NCBI GenBank assembly: GCA_958450325.1
Contig: OY288248.1
Coordinates: 2,542,001 to 2,606,000, forward strand
Origin: Agrostemma githago
Taxonomy: Eukaryota; Streptophyta; Magnoliopsida; Caryophyllales; Caryophyllaceae
DNA: 64,000 bases
Reading direction: 5' to 3'
Part shown: in pieces, positions 1 through 13,050 of the stretch
Numbering within the stretch: position 1 is the stretch's first letter
How the letters are laid out: every line of letters starts with the position of its first letter
The notes under the pieces: model-generated
What the model saw: the letters and a program-made list of their open reading frames with translations, nothing else
What the model was told of the DNA's origin: nothing
Database searches by the model: none
Position numbers and translations under genes: made by a program

Positions 1-3000
1 TTTAAAAGTGTAAACCGGTTTAAAATCGGGTACCCAATTTTTAAAATTGTGAAGGAAACCTGACCCAGTTTTTCACTATAAATACCGATACAGGTACCCG
101 AACCAGTTAACTTCAAAAACTTGAATTTTTGGGTTTTTTTTAAACTGCATTTCAGTTCAGATTCGGTTTATTTTGGTCACCCCTAAACATAAGTAAATAA
201 CTTTAAATAGCTTGATGAATTAAAAGAAATATGTAATGATGAATGAGATGGTAGTAAAATATTAACTACTTTGAACAAAGATATAATTGTAAAAGGATAA
301 ACAAACTTTGCAGCTTAAAACTAAACTACGATGTACACGTTACAAACTTTGCAACAAAGATATAAGTAAATAATTCGTTATTTTTTTGGAATTTGGATTA
401 AAGCAAGTATGATTATGAAATAAATTAGTAAAGTAGGTAATTGAATGTATACGTTATCAATTTTTTTTTATCTTACCATCTTAAAAGGTCTGAGTTTTTT
501 AAAATTCAATTCAACTCATTAACAAACCCTAAATCTGACATAGCTTAAACAACATCATATCTCATCATTAGCTTTCTTGGAACAAAGGACGTAATCATCC
601 TCGATACCTAGCATTTTCAAATCGTTTGCTATATTGTATGGAATTATTTTTCCGTGTAATGGATATATTTGTCATAATTTTATAACGGGTCAAGTATCTC
701 TGAAAATACAAAATAATATTGTCTTGATACCATCATAATATTTATCAGGCAAATGGTATGATATTTGACCCGTCATACGACTATGACGGATATCTCCGTC
801 TTAAACAAGAATTTGTAACGTAAACTACGAGTACTCAACTAGGAGAGTAATTTTTTTGAATTGTGTATGAATTATGGAATTTCCTTCCGTCTTTGAAATT
901 GCAACGTATTCTTTTTAGGACAATTTTACAAGAATTATCAAATTTTTATAATGAATACGGAATATTTTTTTTTGTTAGTCGATACTCCGTATCGTTAAGA
1001 TCTTTCCATTTTTATTTTATTGTAAGAGATATATTCTCCGTGTCATTTGATTGTTTGCATTTGTTTTTTTGGATACTATTCATAGATGAGTGAAATTGTC
1101 AATATAGTAATATGGAGTACTCCGTATAAGATAAAACATAGATATGTGAGATCTTGTTTAAATTATCTGATCGAGTACGTTATAAATATCAAATTTTTAC
1201 AATTTTTAGAAACACATCACTAAAGACATAGATAAACAAAAAAAATTGTATTAACAAACGTAAAAAAATAAATGTAAATAATCAAATGAAGGGGTATAAT
1301 AATGAAATAAGAAAATTATCTTGGTAAGGAGCAAATTAGTTACCCATCATCCATTATTACTTCTGGAAAAAAGTCAAAGGTTGCAGGAAGTTACCGTCAA
1401 CCATGTAAACCTTGCGTGAGGCAGGAGATAGTTCTAGTGACAGCAAAGCTTTGGAGATAGCAAATGGATTCGGGGTTACTCTTTACTGTTGACGTTTTAC
1501 TTCTTATCAGAGCTTTGGAGATAGCACATGGGTATGGGATTACAATTTACTGTCGGCGTTTGATGTTAATGACATAAAATGATGACTTTGTCCTTAAGTA
1601 GTTTTTCTTTTTTACTCTGTATTTTTTGTTTCTAATATTTTCGATTTATGAAGTAGATAATATTTAAGATTTTTATTTTTAAAACTGAATCCACAAAATC
1701 GTTTTTTAAAAACCGTGTTTTAATTGACAATCAGTATGACATTGTATTTGTTCGCTTCATATTTTAAAAACCGTGTTTATTATTTTCGGTTGAAACTCGA
1801 CTTAAATCTCATAAATCTGTTCAAGATAAAAATGAAGAAAAATGATATATACAACTAACTCATGGGATTGTATTTAAGAGGTCAGATAAAGAAATAATTC
1901 ATTAATATATGTATTTATCGTATTGATGGAGTTGTAATTTGTGCTTAAATCCATTTTTTATACTAAAATTGAAATACTTTAAATGCTTAAATTAGTAAAT
2001 TGTTTCGACCTACCATACAACCGACCCATCCGTGGGCGGTGGCCGTTGTAAGGAATTTTCGATCCACCCATTACAACTGAACCCCCGAATCATTTTTTTT
2101 TATTTCATTGATTTTCGTGACATCGACTAAATCCAACAAAAAAAAAATCCGGGATAATTTTCCGGCTATGAGAGAACGTAAAACAACCTAAATCGATGCA
2201 TAATAAAGATTAACTAATAACCGAAGAATCATAAACCAGATAATTATTCATTACGTGAATAAGATTATCGAGTTTTAATAAACCGATACTTTATAAAATG
2301 TGAATGTGATATTATTTCGAGAATTTATTGCAAGGGAAAAATCGTCGTTTTATGTAATTTCGTATATTACCTTTATAAGAAGTTTGTTTTTTGAGAAAGA
2401 CGGTTTTCTTATCGAGTTTTAATAAACCGATCATCTATAAACTGTAAAAGTAATATTATTTCGAGAATAATTTGTAGACAAAGTCGTTATTTTACCTAAT
2501 TAACGTCGACGGTGAAGAGTAGTTGTAAATTTGATTTCGTTATAAAAAATTCGATTTCTTACATCATCGACTAAACAAAAAAATTGATCACGCGCACAAT
2601 ATGTCTAGTGCAGCTAGAATATGTGACGATATAGAACTATACTTGTCTTAAAGACGAATCAAGCAAGATGTTGAATATTGAATTCACTATTATTACTAGT
2701 ATGAAGCTACTCTACTCTATGTCTCTATCCATATACTCCTATATACTTCTACTACTCATTATAGACTATAGAGTACTCCAATATCGTGGTAATATCCAAA
2801 TCGAATGATGGGATTTCCATGGCCAATTCAAATCGTTTAAGTTCTCAAGGCTGCAGGAACAAATAAAGCATGCCAATTGAATTAAATGTTAACCCCTTTT
2901 TCAATAAATTTACCTGGATCAATCATAATGGTAATTCTTAATCTTTGGTTTATCATTTACACAATCCCGTCTTAATTAATTTTGGTGGGAATAGAATAAT

Positions 3001-3060
3001 GAAATGAGAAATTATACTCGTAAAATGGTTAGAGGTAGTACCTTAATTAGAGAGAATAAT
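1..3060. other. AT-rich intergenic DNA, no gene
   Basis: No coding region with splice support or a recognisable protein was found. Open frames here are short and dominated by Phe, Tyr and Ile, as expected from T-rich DNA. Two local direct duplications are visible. One is around 1447-1492 and 1511-1556 (shared core gagctttggagatagca). The other begins near 2269 and again near 2412 (shared core cgagttttaataaaccgat, spacing about 143 bp). Confidence 0.7.
676..835. repeat. Small hairpin MITE-like repeat, acgggtcaa family
   Basis: The stretch opens with ataacgggtcaagta and contains the inverted counterpart atatttgacccgtcat, followed by gacggatatctccgtc and caagaatttgt. The same block order recurs near 15735-15905 and 60838-60990, with partial echoes near 26460-26610 and 42000-42060. 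This pattern suggests one family of non-autonomous DNA elements. Superfamily and exact ends are not resolved. Confidence 0.45.
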
Positions 3061-3064
3061 GAAT

Positions 3065-3328
3065 ACTCCCTCTGTTCAAATTTAATTTTTTGACCTTTTT
3101 TTACAACTCAAGATAATCGTTAATAATTGGTATTCCCGACAATATATAATAAAAAAATATAGTTACGTGGGATCTAGCTTGTTTGATTTGTGTTTACGAA
3201 TAATAGATTAAAAATATCAATTTTTTTATAATTTTTGTTAATGTAAAACGAAAGATATTGACGATGTAAAACGTGTTTTGCAAAGTATGAAAAAATAGAT
3301 GTACCATTTATATTTGAACGAAAGAAAT
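3065..3328. mobile_element. Stowaway-like MITE
   Basis: The left end reads ctccctctgttcaaattta and the right end carries its inverted counterpart (tatatttgaacgaaag). Stowaway MITEs of the Tc1/mariner superfamily typically begin CTCCCTCCGT and duplicate a TA target. The interior has no coding capacity. It abuts the larger element at 3331. Confidence 0.6.
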
Positions 3329-3330
3329 AT

Positions 3331-4411
3331 TCCCTCCGAGTTTCTAACATTGCCCTATTTGTGTTTTGGGTGGAAAATAAGGAAGAGAAAATGAGTGGTT
3401 AAAAAGAAAGGAGGAAGAGAGAGAAATTGGTGGATAAATGTGAACTACACATTTATGGCCAAAAATAGAAAATGGGTAAAAGATCAAACTCAACCCAAAA
3501 AAAAAACGGAATTACTCTTTCATAATTGCATATTACTCAATCATACCTGAAATTTCCTGATTATTCCTATACTACCCTTCCCATAATTTTTCATACTTGT
3601 TGTTTTAATTTGTTTCTCTTGTTTTCTAAACCTCTTTTTCCAACTTCGTCAATTTTAAAATCAATCGATTAATTCGCTATGGATTATAATTCGGTAATCG
3701 ATGTTTTTATTTTACTTGCAAACTACTTATGATTTACCCTAATTGAATTAGGTTTAATGTTTTTTTACATATGATTTACCCTAATTGAATTATGATTTAC
3801 CCTAATTGTAAATTACTTATGATTTACCCTAATTACTTATGAATTAGGTTGTAAATATATTTTTGAGTATTTTGTAATTATATTTTTATTTTAATTATCG
3901 AATTAATTTTGATTTGTACTTTTGTAATTATCATATTTTAATTATTATTATTATTGAAGAATTTAATTTTCTTGTTAATTTTTTCTGTTATTTGAGTATA
4001 ATATATGAGGGTAATTATTATTAATAAATTATGGAACAAAAATTAAAATAAATAGTTTTCCCAAATTACAAAAAAAATACAACTATTAATCATTTTTCCA
4101 AAAAAAAAAGCGTTTTAAAAAAAAAAATCCAGAAAAAAATGGGAATAAAAAAATAAAAAATTGGTGGTCGGAGTGACGGCCGGAGTGGCGGGCTGGAGTT
4201 GTTGTCGACGTAGCGAGGTGGTGTAGGGAGATGGAATTTGGGAGTTTTGGGATTTATTTAGATTTCACCCAAAACTCTCTAATGTTAGTGTGAGGGGAGG
4301 GGGGAAATGAGAGGGACATTAGCGTAATTTTTAAGTATAAATGAGTAACAAGCAATTATGAAAAAGTACCACCAAAAAAAAAATGGACAATGTTAGAAAC
4401 TCGGAGGGAGG
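3331..4411. mobile_element. Large Stowaway-like element (about 1.08 kb)
   Basis: The left terminus (tccctccgagtttctaacat) and the right terminus (caatgttagaaactcggagg) are near-perfect inverted repeats. A 211-bp relative with the same termini and much of the same interior lies at 24728-24938. That relative lacks the additional roughly 0.87 kb present here. The extra DNA contains four copies of atgatttaccctaatt (3728-3838) and an inner inverted pair (cataattgcatattactcaa near 3521 and a counterpart near 4337). No transposase reading frame was seen, so this is a non-autonomous element, possibly with another element nested inside. Confidence 0.6.
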
Positions 4412-4851
4412 GAGTAGTCCGTACCATTGCAAGCATTTTAGAGAATTGAATACTGCATACTGCATGTAATATTATTACGAGTATCGAATACTGCGTGCAC
4501 TACTATCCATATATACATCTATTTCCTCGGTTACATTTAATTCATTGCATTTTTTTTATTTTTTATTTTTTCATATTTGTCAAATCTATTATCCCCGTTT
4601 TATTTGATTCTTTACGTTTACTTTTTTTTTATATTTATCAATGTATATTTTTTTTTTGTCTATATCTTTGGTTACGTAAATCTAAAAATTAAAAAAAAAA
4701 ATTGATATTTATAACGTACTCGATTAGATAATTTAAATAAGATCCACATGATTAATTATATTCTATCTTATACGGAGTATATATATTAGAAGTTGAAGTT
4801 ACATCGAAGATTTCACTCACCTATAAATAGTGTCCAAAAAGTCAAAGTATA

Positions 4852-5360
4852 TTACTTCTTCCATTTTTTTTATATCTTCCTAATTTCCATTTTAGTCCAA
4901 CTTTTTTTTTATCTTTTCTTTCCATTTTGGTCCATAATTTTTACCATAGTACGCTTCCTATTTACAACACTTTAAACATTTCTTCTTTTCTATTTACATT
5001 CTATCCCTAATATTTGTTAAATTTATCATTTTATATTTAATACAAAAAATCCTGCATAAATTCCATTGAAAGATATTCTCCCTCTATTCAACTCCAATTT
5101 ACCCATTTGGGTTTTGGACACTATTCCAAAACCAAAAGAATTATCAAAATTCTATACGATCTATAAGACAAAATATTATCATGTGAGATCTTGTTTGGTT
5201 CGTCTTGACGAGTGGAACAAGAATATAAAAAAATTATAATATTTACAAATACGTAGTGAAAGATATTAACGATATAAAATACGCATCGGTAAGTGTGCAA
5301 AAAGAAATGGATAAATTGGAGTTGAATGGAGGGGGTACGTATTAAAAATGGAAGAAATAT
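4852..5360. mobile_element. MITE interrupted by a second MITE
   Basis: The outer ends are ttacttcttccattttt on the left and aaaaatggaagaaata on the right. Its body (4860-5050) is similar to 6130-6345, sharing ccattttggtccataat and ttacca. Inside it lies a second element at 5076-5335 with termini ctccctctattcaactcc and ggagttgaatggaggg, flanked by TA on both sides. The inner element therefore inserted later. Confidence 0.55.
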
Positions 5361-5438
5361 TATAAGTAGCGTGCTAATAATAACCTTTTGTTTCCTCTAC
5401 ATATTTCTGAGCTTAAGTAAATTCAAATTCAAGTAGTG

Positions 5439-7466
5439 ATGGATTTCCATGGTCTCAGCCGTAGAACACTACAAGAACTCTGCAAAAAAAACGGAATCCC
5501 GGCCAACTTAAAAAACTCGGAAATGGCGGATCGCCTTTCCGCCCTTCTTCTTCGCCTGCAACCAGGCAAAACGGAAGAAGATCATACTACTACTACTGCT
5601 GCTGCTGCTGTCATATCGTTACTGTCTCCTCCTCCTCCTCCTCCTCCTCCTCGGAAGCAGATCAAAAACAGAAGTAGTTTGAGGTATGAAGGCGTCGAGA
5701 TAATTTCACTATTGTCTCCATGTAACACTGAGAAGACGACATTGTCTCCAAAGGGTAAGCAATTACTCACTTGATTAACACTTTCATAATATCCTTTACT
5801 TATTATAAATGTAGTATTTCCTCTCTCCCGTTAAGATTTTTCCACTTTCCTTAAAAGTAAACTCTACTGAGATTTTCCCACTTCAAAACTTTCCTTATTC
5901 ATCTATTATACTCTCTTTCTATTGGTTACTTTTTGTGATTTGACATCTTAAACCCCACCCAACAATTTACCACCTTTCATTATCCATTTCTTAATCCATG
6001 TGCCATTATGAAATGGGAAGATCATTGTGGTGGGGAGGGAGTACCAAGTATGGAATTTATTTTTATTTTACGACAACCATTTTTATATATTTAAAATATT
6101 TTTTTATTTTCTTTCCAACTTAAACCATGATGAATTTATATCTTCCCAATTTTTTTTTTGGTCAACTTTTTTTTTTTTTTTTTTCGCATTTCATTTCTTT
6201 CCATTTTGGTCCATAATTTTTACCATACTATCTTTATTATTTACAACACTTTATACCTTTATTCTTTACTATTTACCCACACTTACCATTCTACCCTCAA
6301 TATTTCTGAAATTTATTAATTTATATTCATTACAAAAATAAAAAAGTGTGCCAAAAGTGAATGAGAAGATAAAATAAAAATGGAGGAACGACAAACACTA
6401 TTTGTGTACGCTTCATATATACTCGTACTCTGTATGTGTTTAATACAGTATAATCTCATTGTCTTGATCATTTGTCTACCTTTTATACTATTTGTGAAGA
6501 ATATTTAAATCAAAGCTAAACAACTGACTCAAATGGAGGTAGTATAAATTTGTAAGAATACCAATGTGGTTTAGATAATAGTTTGAGTTTTTCGAGTAAT
6601 GGGTAGTCTGGATAACAAACTATAAAATCGGCCCTAATTGGAATATGATCCTGGCTTCGTCCCTTGTATAACATTTGTGTATGTATAGGTGGTGAGAAAG
6701 AGTCTGCAAGCACGTCGAGTGAACTCGAGAGTAGCGACAGGACGGCCAGTGTTTACAGTCCAAGCAACGACGAAAGATGTGGTGAAATTTTCTCAAGTGG
6801 AAGCAAGCAAGTTGACATTGATTTGCAGGATGATGTTAATAATAATGGTGAAGAATATCCTACCACCATGTTGAATGAACCAGCAGAGAGTGGCATGCTG
6901 ATCGACGAGGGAAACTGTCCTCAAAATTCTTCCTCTGATTCGCTGGTTGTCGATGAGCAGCCTGATGATATTATGGAGTCAGGAGGATGCCGCAGTAATT
7001 ATCATTCTACATCTTCTTTGGTGCATCAGCATTATAGTTGTGATGATTCACCTATGACAACTCAACAAATTCCTTTTGAACTCGGTGCATTTGACGGTAG
7101 TAATATTCAGCATTATAGTTTACAAGATGGAACTACTAACAATTATCTCATGTTTTTCAACTTACATTGTTCATTGTTCATTGTGCTGAAGATAACATTG
7201 TGTGTGATGCAACTGATGGCAATCATACAGGTCAAGAATATGCTACCAGCACATCGAAACCAAGCATTAAGTATGAGACTGATTCGCAGGTTGTCGATGA
7301 GCTGCCTGATGTCGGCGAGACCCATATCAGTTCATTGTTTTCAGAATGTTGTCAACCAACTGAAGCCATCAATGTTCAGATGCCTATCAATGGTGATGAT
7401 AGTACAAAATGTTTGTTACAATGTTTTGATGACGTGCCTCTAAAAGGGGGACATTCTAAATTATGA
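5439..7466 (+). CDS. SAP-like domain protein, function unknown
   Basis: The model has three exons: 5439-5754, 6689-7096 and 7192-7466. Their phases join to give 332 residues. The first 35 residues (RRTLQELCKKNGIP, then EMADRLSALL) resemble a SAP-type helix-extension-helix, a fold known in DNA-binding and chromatin proteins. Next come an Ala run, an eight-Pro run and two ISLLSP motifs. The remainder is acidic, rich in Ser, Asp and Glu, and looks disordered. It contains two related segments, VVDEQPDD and VVDELPDV. The second intron is only 95 bp, with donor GTAGTAAT, a perfect TACTAAC branch site at 7133 and acceptor GAAG; it is needed because the frame shifts there. The ATG at 5439 gives the SAP-like start. 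The gene runs tail to tail with CESA, 299 bp away. A role in DNA binding is inference only. Confidence 0.65.
6130..6345. repeat. Dispersed repeat in intron 1 of the SAP-like gene
   Basis: This segment shares order and sequence with 4860-5050: ccattttggtccataattt, then a run around tatttacaacacttta, then cattctaccctcaatattt. It is probably another copy of the outer MITE seen upstream of the same gene. A roughly inverted ctccctcc-type pair near 5815 and 6040 may mark a further small element beside it, but I could not prove that. Confidence 0.4.
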
Positions 7467-7765
7467 ATAAATTAACAAAAAAAAGAACTCTTTTTTTATG
7501 TTCTTCAGGGATTACAGACACATTCTCAAACCAATAATCCCTTCACTTCACTTCACTTGACAACAATCAAATAACCAAACGTATGTAAAAAAAAATGAAT
7601 TAAAAAAAAACATTTCTGACTTCTTTCTCTATCTACATAATACAAATCCATCTGTGGTTTCTTCCTGTCATGTCGAGAATCCGAGACATGGAGAGCTCGA
7701 GCTAGCAGGAATACTTTTTGGATGTCCGTCCATCAAAATTCTTTCGTTCGTTTTTGTTCTGTGTA

Positions 7766-10700
7766 CTAATTACAATCCAACCCACAAACTTCGAGCACGA
7801 TTCCACCCTTGGGTGTGAACGGGTTGACTCGGACCCAGAGAAGGGAAAAGATGGATGCAAGTAAGATAGACCACACGATGATGATGGTTGGGACACCGCT
7901 TTGTTTTCCCATCATACCCTTCAGGAAAGGGTATAAATGCATGATGACCCACAACGCGAAGAAAAGTCTTCCGAAGAGGGGACCCCATGACTCGTACCCG
8001 TTGTTGATGGCATCCGAGACCCCAACTATGACACCGATCACGTTCATGATGAGTAACGTCATGGGCGGGATCAAGAGGGATGTCCATTTGAACAGGTAGA
8101 GGTCAGAGAATTCACCGTCATCTGCTGCTTTGGATGTGACCGTGAAGTTGGTGTTGACACCAGCGAGTACCTTTAGGAGACCCTGGAAGAGGGCGAATAG
8201 ATGGGATGATACTCCTCCAATCACCCAAAACTGTTCGTTTCTCCACCAGTCATCGATTTGTACGTGCCCCCATCGCATTTCCAGGACACTTGTTACTGCA
8301 ATCGATATAAAGAGGGCCATAAAGAGGATACTGGCATAGCTGCTAATCTGTAAATCATAATGACGCAATCAGTAATACACTCGAAAAAAAACAGAAAGTC
8401 AGAAAATTGATCAACACAGTCACTGTATAAAGCGTTTAGGCAACATTACGTAGCATGTTTAAAGTAAAAAGTGAAGGCAGAAGTTACCTCAGGGACGATA
8501 AATTTGCCGGTGAGCAGACAGACAGCGGGTAGAGTACAGTAGATAAGCAGTGGGACTGAAGTCAAAGGGTAGACAACGGAATTGATGTAAGAAAAGCGCT
8601 CCAGTGGTTTGAGACCGGAGTTGTATCCATACCATATTGGACAATGCCTACTTAATAAGATCTCGACAGATCCCAAGGCCCAACGAAGAACCTGGTGAAG
8701 ACGATCTGAAAGATTGATGGGAGCGGACCCTTTAAATGCGGGCCTTTTGGGCATACAGTAGACAGACCTCCATCCGTGACAATGCATTTTGAAACCCGTC
8801 AAAATATCTTCTGTAACCGACCCGTAGATCCAGCCAACCTGAATTTTTAGACAGGTTAGCATTTTACTGTACTATTTTTCCTTCAGTGTCAAAATCAACA
8901 AAAAAAGCGTCGAGATAGGAGGAGTGTATGTTGTTACCTCTTTTCCCCAATCAGTTTTATCCTCGTACCCACAGCTGATGACATGAATGGCCTCCCTCAG
9001 AAGAGACGCTTCGTTTACACCTAAAGCCATTCCACCATTCTCCATGAGGGTTGAAGCTATAACCACTGGAGACTGACCATATTTCTTCTCCAGTTTCACT
9101 TGGGGCATTAACGCTGTCTTTTCAACGTCATTTGCTGCAACAAGTGTTAAAGAGAAGAGAATCAGCAGGTATCAAAGTTCAAATATCAGACACGATACAC
9201 TTAAGACAGCAAGGATTCGAATGATTGAAAGATGAAAGCTCCCTTTACCTTCAACTCCTTCCTCAATGTTCTCAAGAGCGTGTATTTGTGGGGATGCTTC
9301 GTTGTTCCTATTCTTCTTTTTGCTGTCCTTATCCTTAGTCTTTGATTTCCGAGTTTTCTTTCTATCTCGGAAACAACAACAGAAGAAGCACCACTTTGGC
9401 CAACAGTTACAGGTCTTACCCGGGGTTTTCTTCTGTTTTGGGGCATCATGCCCATAAAGTGCTTGCCGTCTGAAGACACACCCCGTCCCAACGTAAATGG
9501 GTCCTTGAATACCATCCAAACCTTTCATGTTGATCTATTCACGAAAACCAGAAAAGCAAGAAACGATTATTTTTCTTTCAGGAGAGGATAATGTAACTAC
9601 GAACTAGGGAGGGATAGGATGGATAGGCAGTTAGGCACATACATCGAAGAAAACAACATTTCGGTTAGAGTAACGATCGTGCCTATCAATGCCATCAAAT
9701 CGCTGAGGGAATTGAACGTAGCAAATTTTCTTTCCAGAGATGGGATCCATAAGGAAGCACATGGCCTCACGAAGGGCCTTACTGTTGTTGATGTAGTGAT
9801 CACAATCGACATTCAGTAGGTACGGTGCATTTGACAAAACTGCTGAAACTCTTATCTGTGTTAAACAAGTATACACGATAAGATTCCTCGGACACAAAGA
9901 CGACTCATGGATAAAGATAACAATCGACAAGCCAGACAGACTAACCAATGAATTCATGGCACCGGCCTTTTTGTGATGTTCAAAACCTGGTCTCTTTTCA
10001 CGAGAAACATAAACAAGTTTAGGCAATTCATTTCCATCCAAATCTCGCACACCATTTTGACCAAGGAACACCTGTTAACAGAATAGATAATATATTTACA
10101 TCGGACTATCAAAGTCAACAATATAAAAGAGGTGAAAGGAGAAATCTTTATTCTCGATTTGAAAAACTGATGTTATCGTTATTACCTGAATCATTCCAGG
10201 GTGGTCCCTAACATTGTTTCCCGGCCATGGGGTTCCATCCTGCATTGTCCAGCCATCCTCTGGAACTTTTGTCGCCATGGCGACCAAACCATTTATTCGG
10301 ATTTTAAATTCTTCATAATCTCTCTGAAAATCAGAAATCACGTTAATTATGCCAATTTTTCAAACTCATCATTATTCAGAAGCAAAAGAGCACAAACCTT
10401 CATGGCACGACGCTCTCTGACAAAAGCAGGATGCACTTTGTCTCTCAGATAGTCGACCTTCTGAGAGAAATACCATTCAGGCGCACGTGGTTCAATTAGA
10501 TACTTCTTGCAGAAAGGGACCCACTTTCTTGCAAACTCGGATGTTTCCGAAAGGGCTTCAAATGTAAGCATGGCAGCCCCATCGTCTGAGACATAGCACG
10601 AGACCTTGTCGACAGGATAGTCTGCAGCAAGGATAGAAAGGACCGTGTTTGCAGTAATAAGTGGAGGCTCCTTCAAAGGATCAACAGTAGATACAAACAC

Positions 10701-13050
10701 ATCCACCGGGGCTAGCTCCGACTGTTTTCCTTCTTTCTCATACCTGTCCAACATTTTAGCAGAGAAGTTCAGCACAGACCGAGACAAACAAATGGACAAC
10801 CGATTAGATGAGAGTTGAAGAGATCCTCATACCTCAAGGAAAGCCGGTCAAGATAAGTTTCCCGCTCAATGGGACACCATTTAGGAAATTGATCCAAAAC
10901 CCAAGACACGGCAAACCAAATCTCACAAACCACGGATATCAACCACAGTACAAATGCATCATTGACTGGGTGGAGAATCCGATACTGAAAGAAGAAGCCA
11001 AGAACACAAAGACGAAGAAGAATAACTATCCGGTAGGGATTGATCTTGCTTGATGGAATCGGTACTTTCCTCGAAAGTGGTTGCCTTCCTTCATCCGTCC
11101 TTCAAGTATAGAGAGAGTACATGAGACGGGATATTCGAGTGTAAATTATAAGATTGTAAATACTAAAAAATAAAAATTTCAGCAGTAGGCTTCATGCATG
11201 TGTAAAGCAGCACACACAACTACCATCGTCCTAACCAAAACTGTTAATCCAAATGTTCGATGAACTGTCTAAAAGACATTTCATTAAATGAAAGAGCTTT
11301 CTAACCCAGCTATATTGCTTATGACTTATAAGCCACAAACAGAAAATTCTGTCATTTTCATGGACAGCTTCATTTCAACTAGTTATTATAACTTTATACT
11401 ATAATTTATGGTAAATGTATAAGTTCCTCAATGGATGAAGTTACACTCAATTATGAAGATACTTCATGTATGACAAATCTAGGTAAATGGAACTATGGAA
11501 GGTAACCAAAACAACATACTTTGGTAAATCAGGATCATCGGGTTCTCCTCCGTCATATCCACCATTCTCCCCCTGATGCTTGATCATTTGCAATTTCTCA
11601 TTCTGCCTTTTTCTCCAATCCTCCATTCTATCCTTCCAAGCAACACTGCCATATCCATAGAGAGCCAAGTCTTTCTTGGGGTCCATTGGCCTAGGTGGCA
11701 CTGAAATGAAATCGTTCGTGTTAGTAATGAGCAACAATGAGCAAGACTTGAAACAGTGATCCGAAGATCTAAAAACAACTTACAGGACATTGAATCAGAA
11801 TACGGAGCAGGATGCACTTTATTCCCACGGTTCATGAATGACGGAACAAGAGCATGTTTGTCTGGTGAAATCCCAGCATCCTGAAACACAAGTCAAGCCA
11901 AATCAATCACCGGTAATTGAAAAACAAAATAAAGATATAATAGATCTAAAAGATCAATTGTGACTACCTCCTGTCCATAAGTCAGGAGAGGGATTTCGGT
12001 TGCAAGATCCAACTCTGCCGGAGTTGTGAAGCCAGATGCACTAGACGGTGCCCGTCCAGCATTAAGCCTACCAGCGAGCATCGCTTCAGCAATCTGTTGT
12101 GGATCATTAGGGTCCCTGAACTTGCTAGCATACTTGAGCTCATTTTCTATATCATCAATGTCGTCCTCATCTTCATCCCCATCAACTCTTGGACTTCCTA
12201 AAACGCAGAATTCATCGCAATTCAGCACATCTCAGAAACAACAAGTCACGTGATTCACGTACCGAAATCTAAACAATTATGATCACCTTTGAGACGTTTG
12301 TAACGAGTTCTGCACTGAGGACAAGCTTGATTGCCCTCTTTTCTTTCATACTCATAGCAAGGTCTACACACAGGGAAAGCACATTCATTGCAAGCAACAA
12401 ATGGATCACCATTATCTTCACAAACCTCAATCTCATCTCCACAAATCTTACAAGTCTGTCCACTCAGTTCTTTTACAGATGTCACCTGTTAACAAGTTTA
12501 CTTTCAACACTTCAGCTTTACATTTCACAACACATACATACAGATCTGAACAACCTCAACTTAACCACAGAGATCAGATTGAAAACACAACTGAATTGTC
12601 TCAAAGAACTCAACTTTATCACAAATCAACAGAAAAACAGTACAATTTTCACAATTTCACTCATCAATCCAGTACAGTATGAGTCAAAATACAAGTCAAA
12701 TTACAAATTACAACTTAAATCAACTTCTGAACTAAAATCAGCTCATACCCAACAATAATTAAACTAATCAAAACACAAATTTAGTGTAATTAAGCAAAAG
12801 GGTAGTTCATGAACATCACATCTGGACTAAAACAAGTCAGATCCCAAAAACTACTCCCTCCATCATTTATGTTTCTTCTCGTTTTTTAAGATTTATGAGG
12901 AGTATTTAATTGAAATTAGAACATAAACCAATAAATTCACAAAAAAAAAGTTGAAAAATTAGAACTTACTCTTCCAATATCTTCAGCATTGATAAGAACA
13001 AACTCATTCCTGTTGTGGGAACCAGCTACAAGTCTACCTTTAGTAGCCAT
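7766..13050 (-). CDS. CESA6-like: Cellulose synthase A catalytic subunit, CESA6 group
   Basis: This glycosyltransferase family 2 enzyme polymerises UDP-glucose into cellulose in plasma-membrane rosette complexes. The exons (12970-13050, 12287-12485, 11968-12197, 11784-11880, 11520-11700, 10833-11099, 10398-10743, 10186-10323, 9946-10071, 9643-9855, 9249-9534, 8938-9134, 8488-8838, 7766-8347) join in phase to 1,097 residues. The family's usual length is about 1,080. Visible parts are a RING-type zinc finger (Cys from residue 39 to about 85), two N-terminal membrane spans (about 268-330), and the catalytic D,D,D,QxxRW set: DDG at 405-406, DCD at 572-574, TED at 796-798 and QVLRW at 836-840. Six C-terminal spans follow. 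The start MATKGRLVAGSHNRNEF and end EVCGLDCN match the CESA2/5/6/9 primary-wall group rather than CESA1, CESA3 or the secondary-wall classes. No catalytic residue is missing. Confidence 0.95.

Noticed and set aside
863..1093. Phe/Ile/Leu-rich small open frames in the first 5 kb
   Set aside because: T-rich intergenic DNA gives these compositions by chance. There is no splice context or homology.
5582..5770. Minus-strand open frame with a Gly run
   Set aside because: It is the antisense of the poly-Pro part of the SAP-like gene.
5810..6045. A further Stowaway MITE in intron 1 of the SAP-like gene
   Set aside because: The proposed inverted ends match too poorly to separate from chance in pyrimidine-rich DNA.
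12279..12758. Plus-strand 159-residue open frame over the CESA zinc-finger exon
   Set aside because: It is antisense to a well-supported exon and continues into intron sequence.
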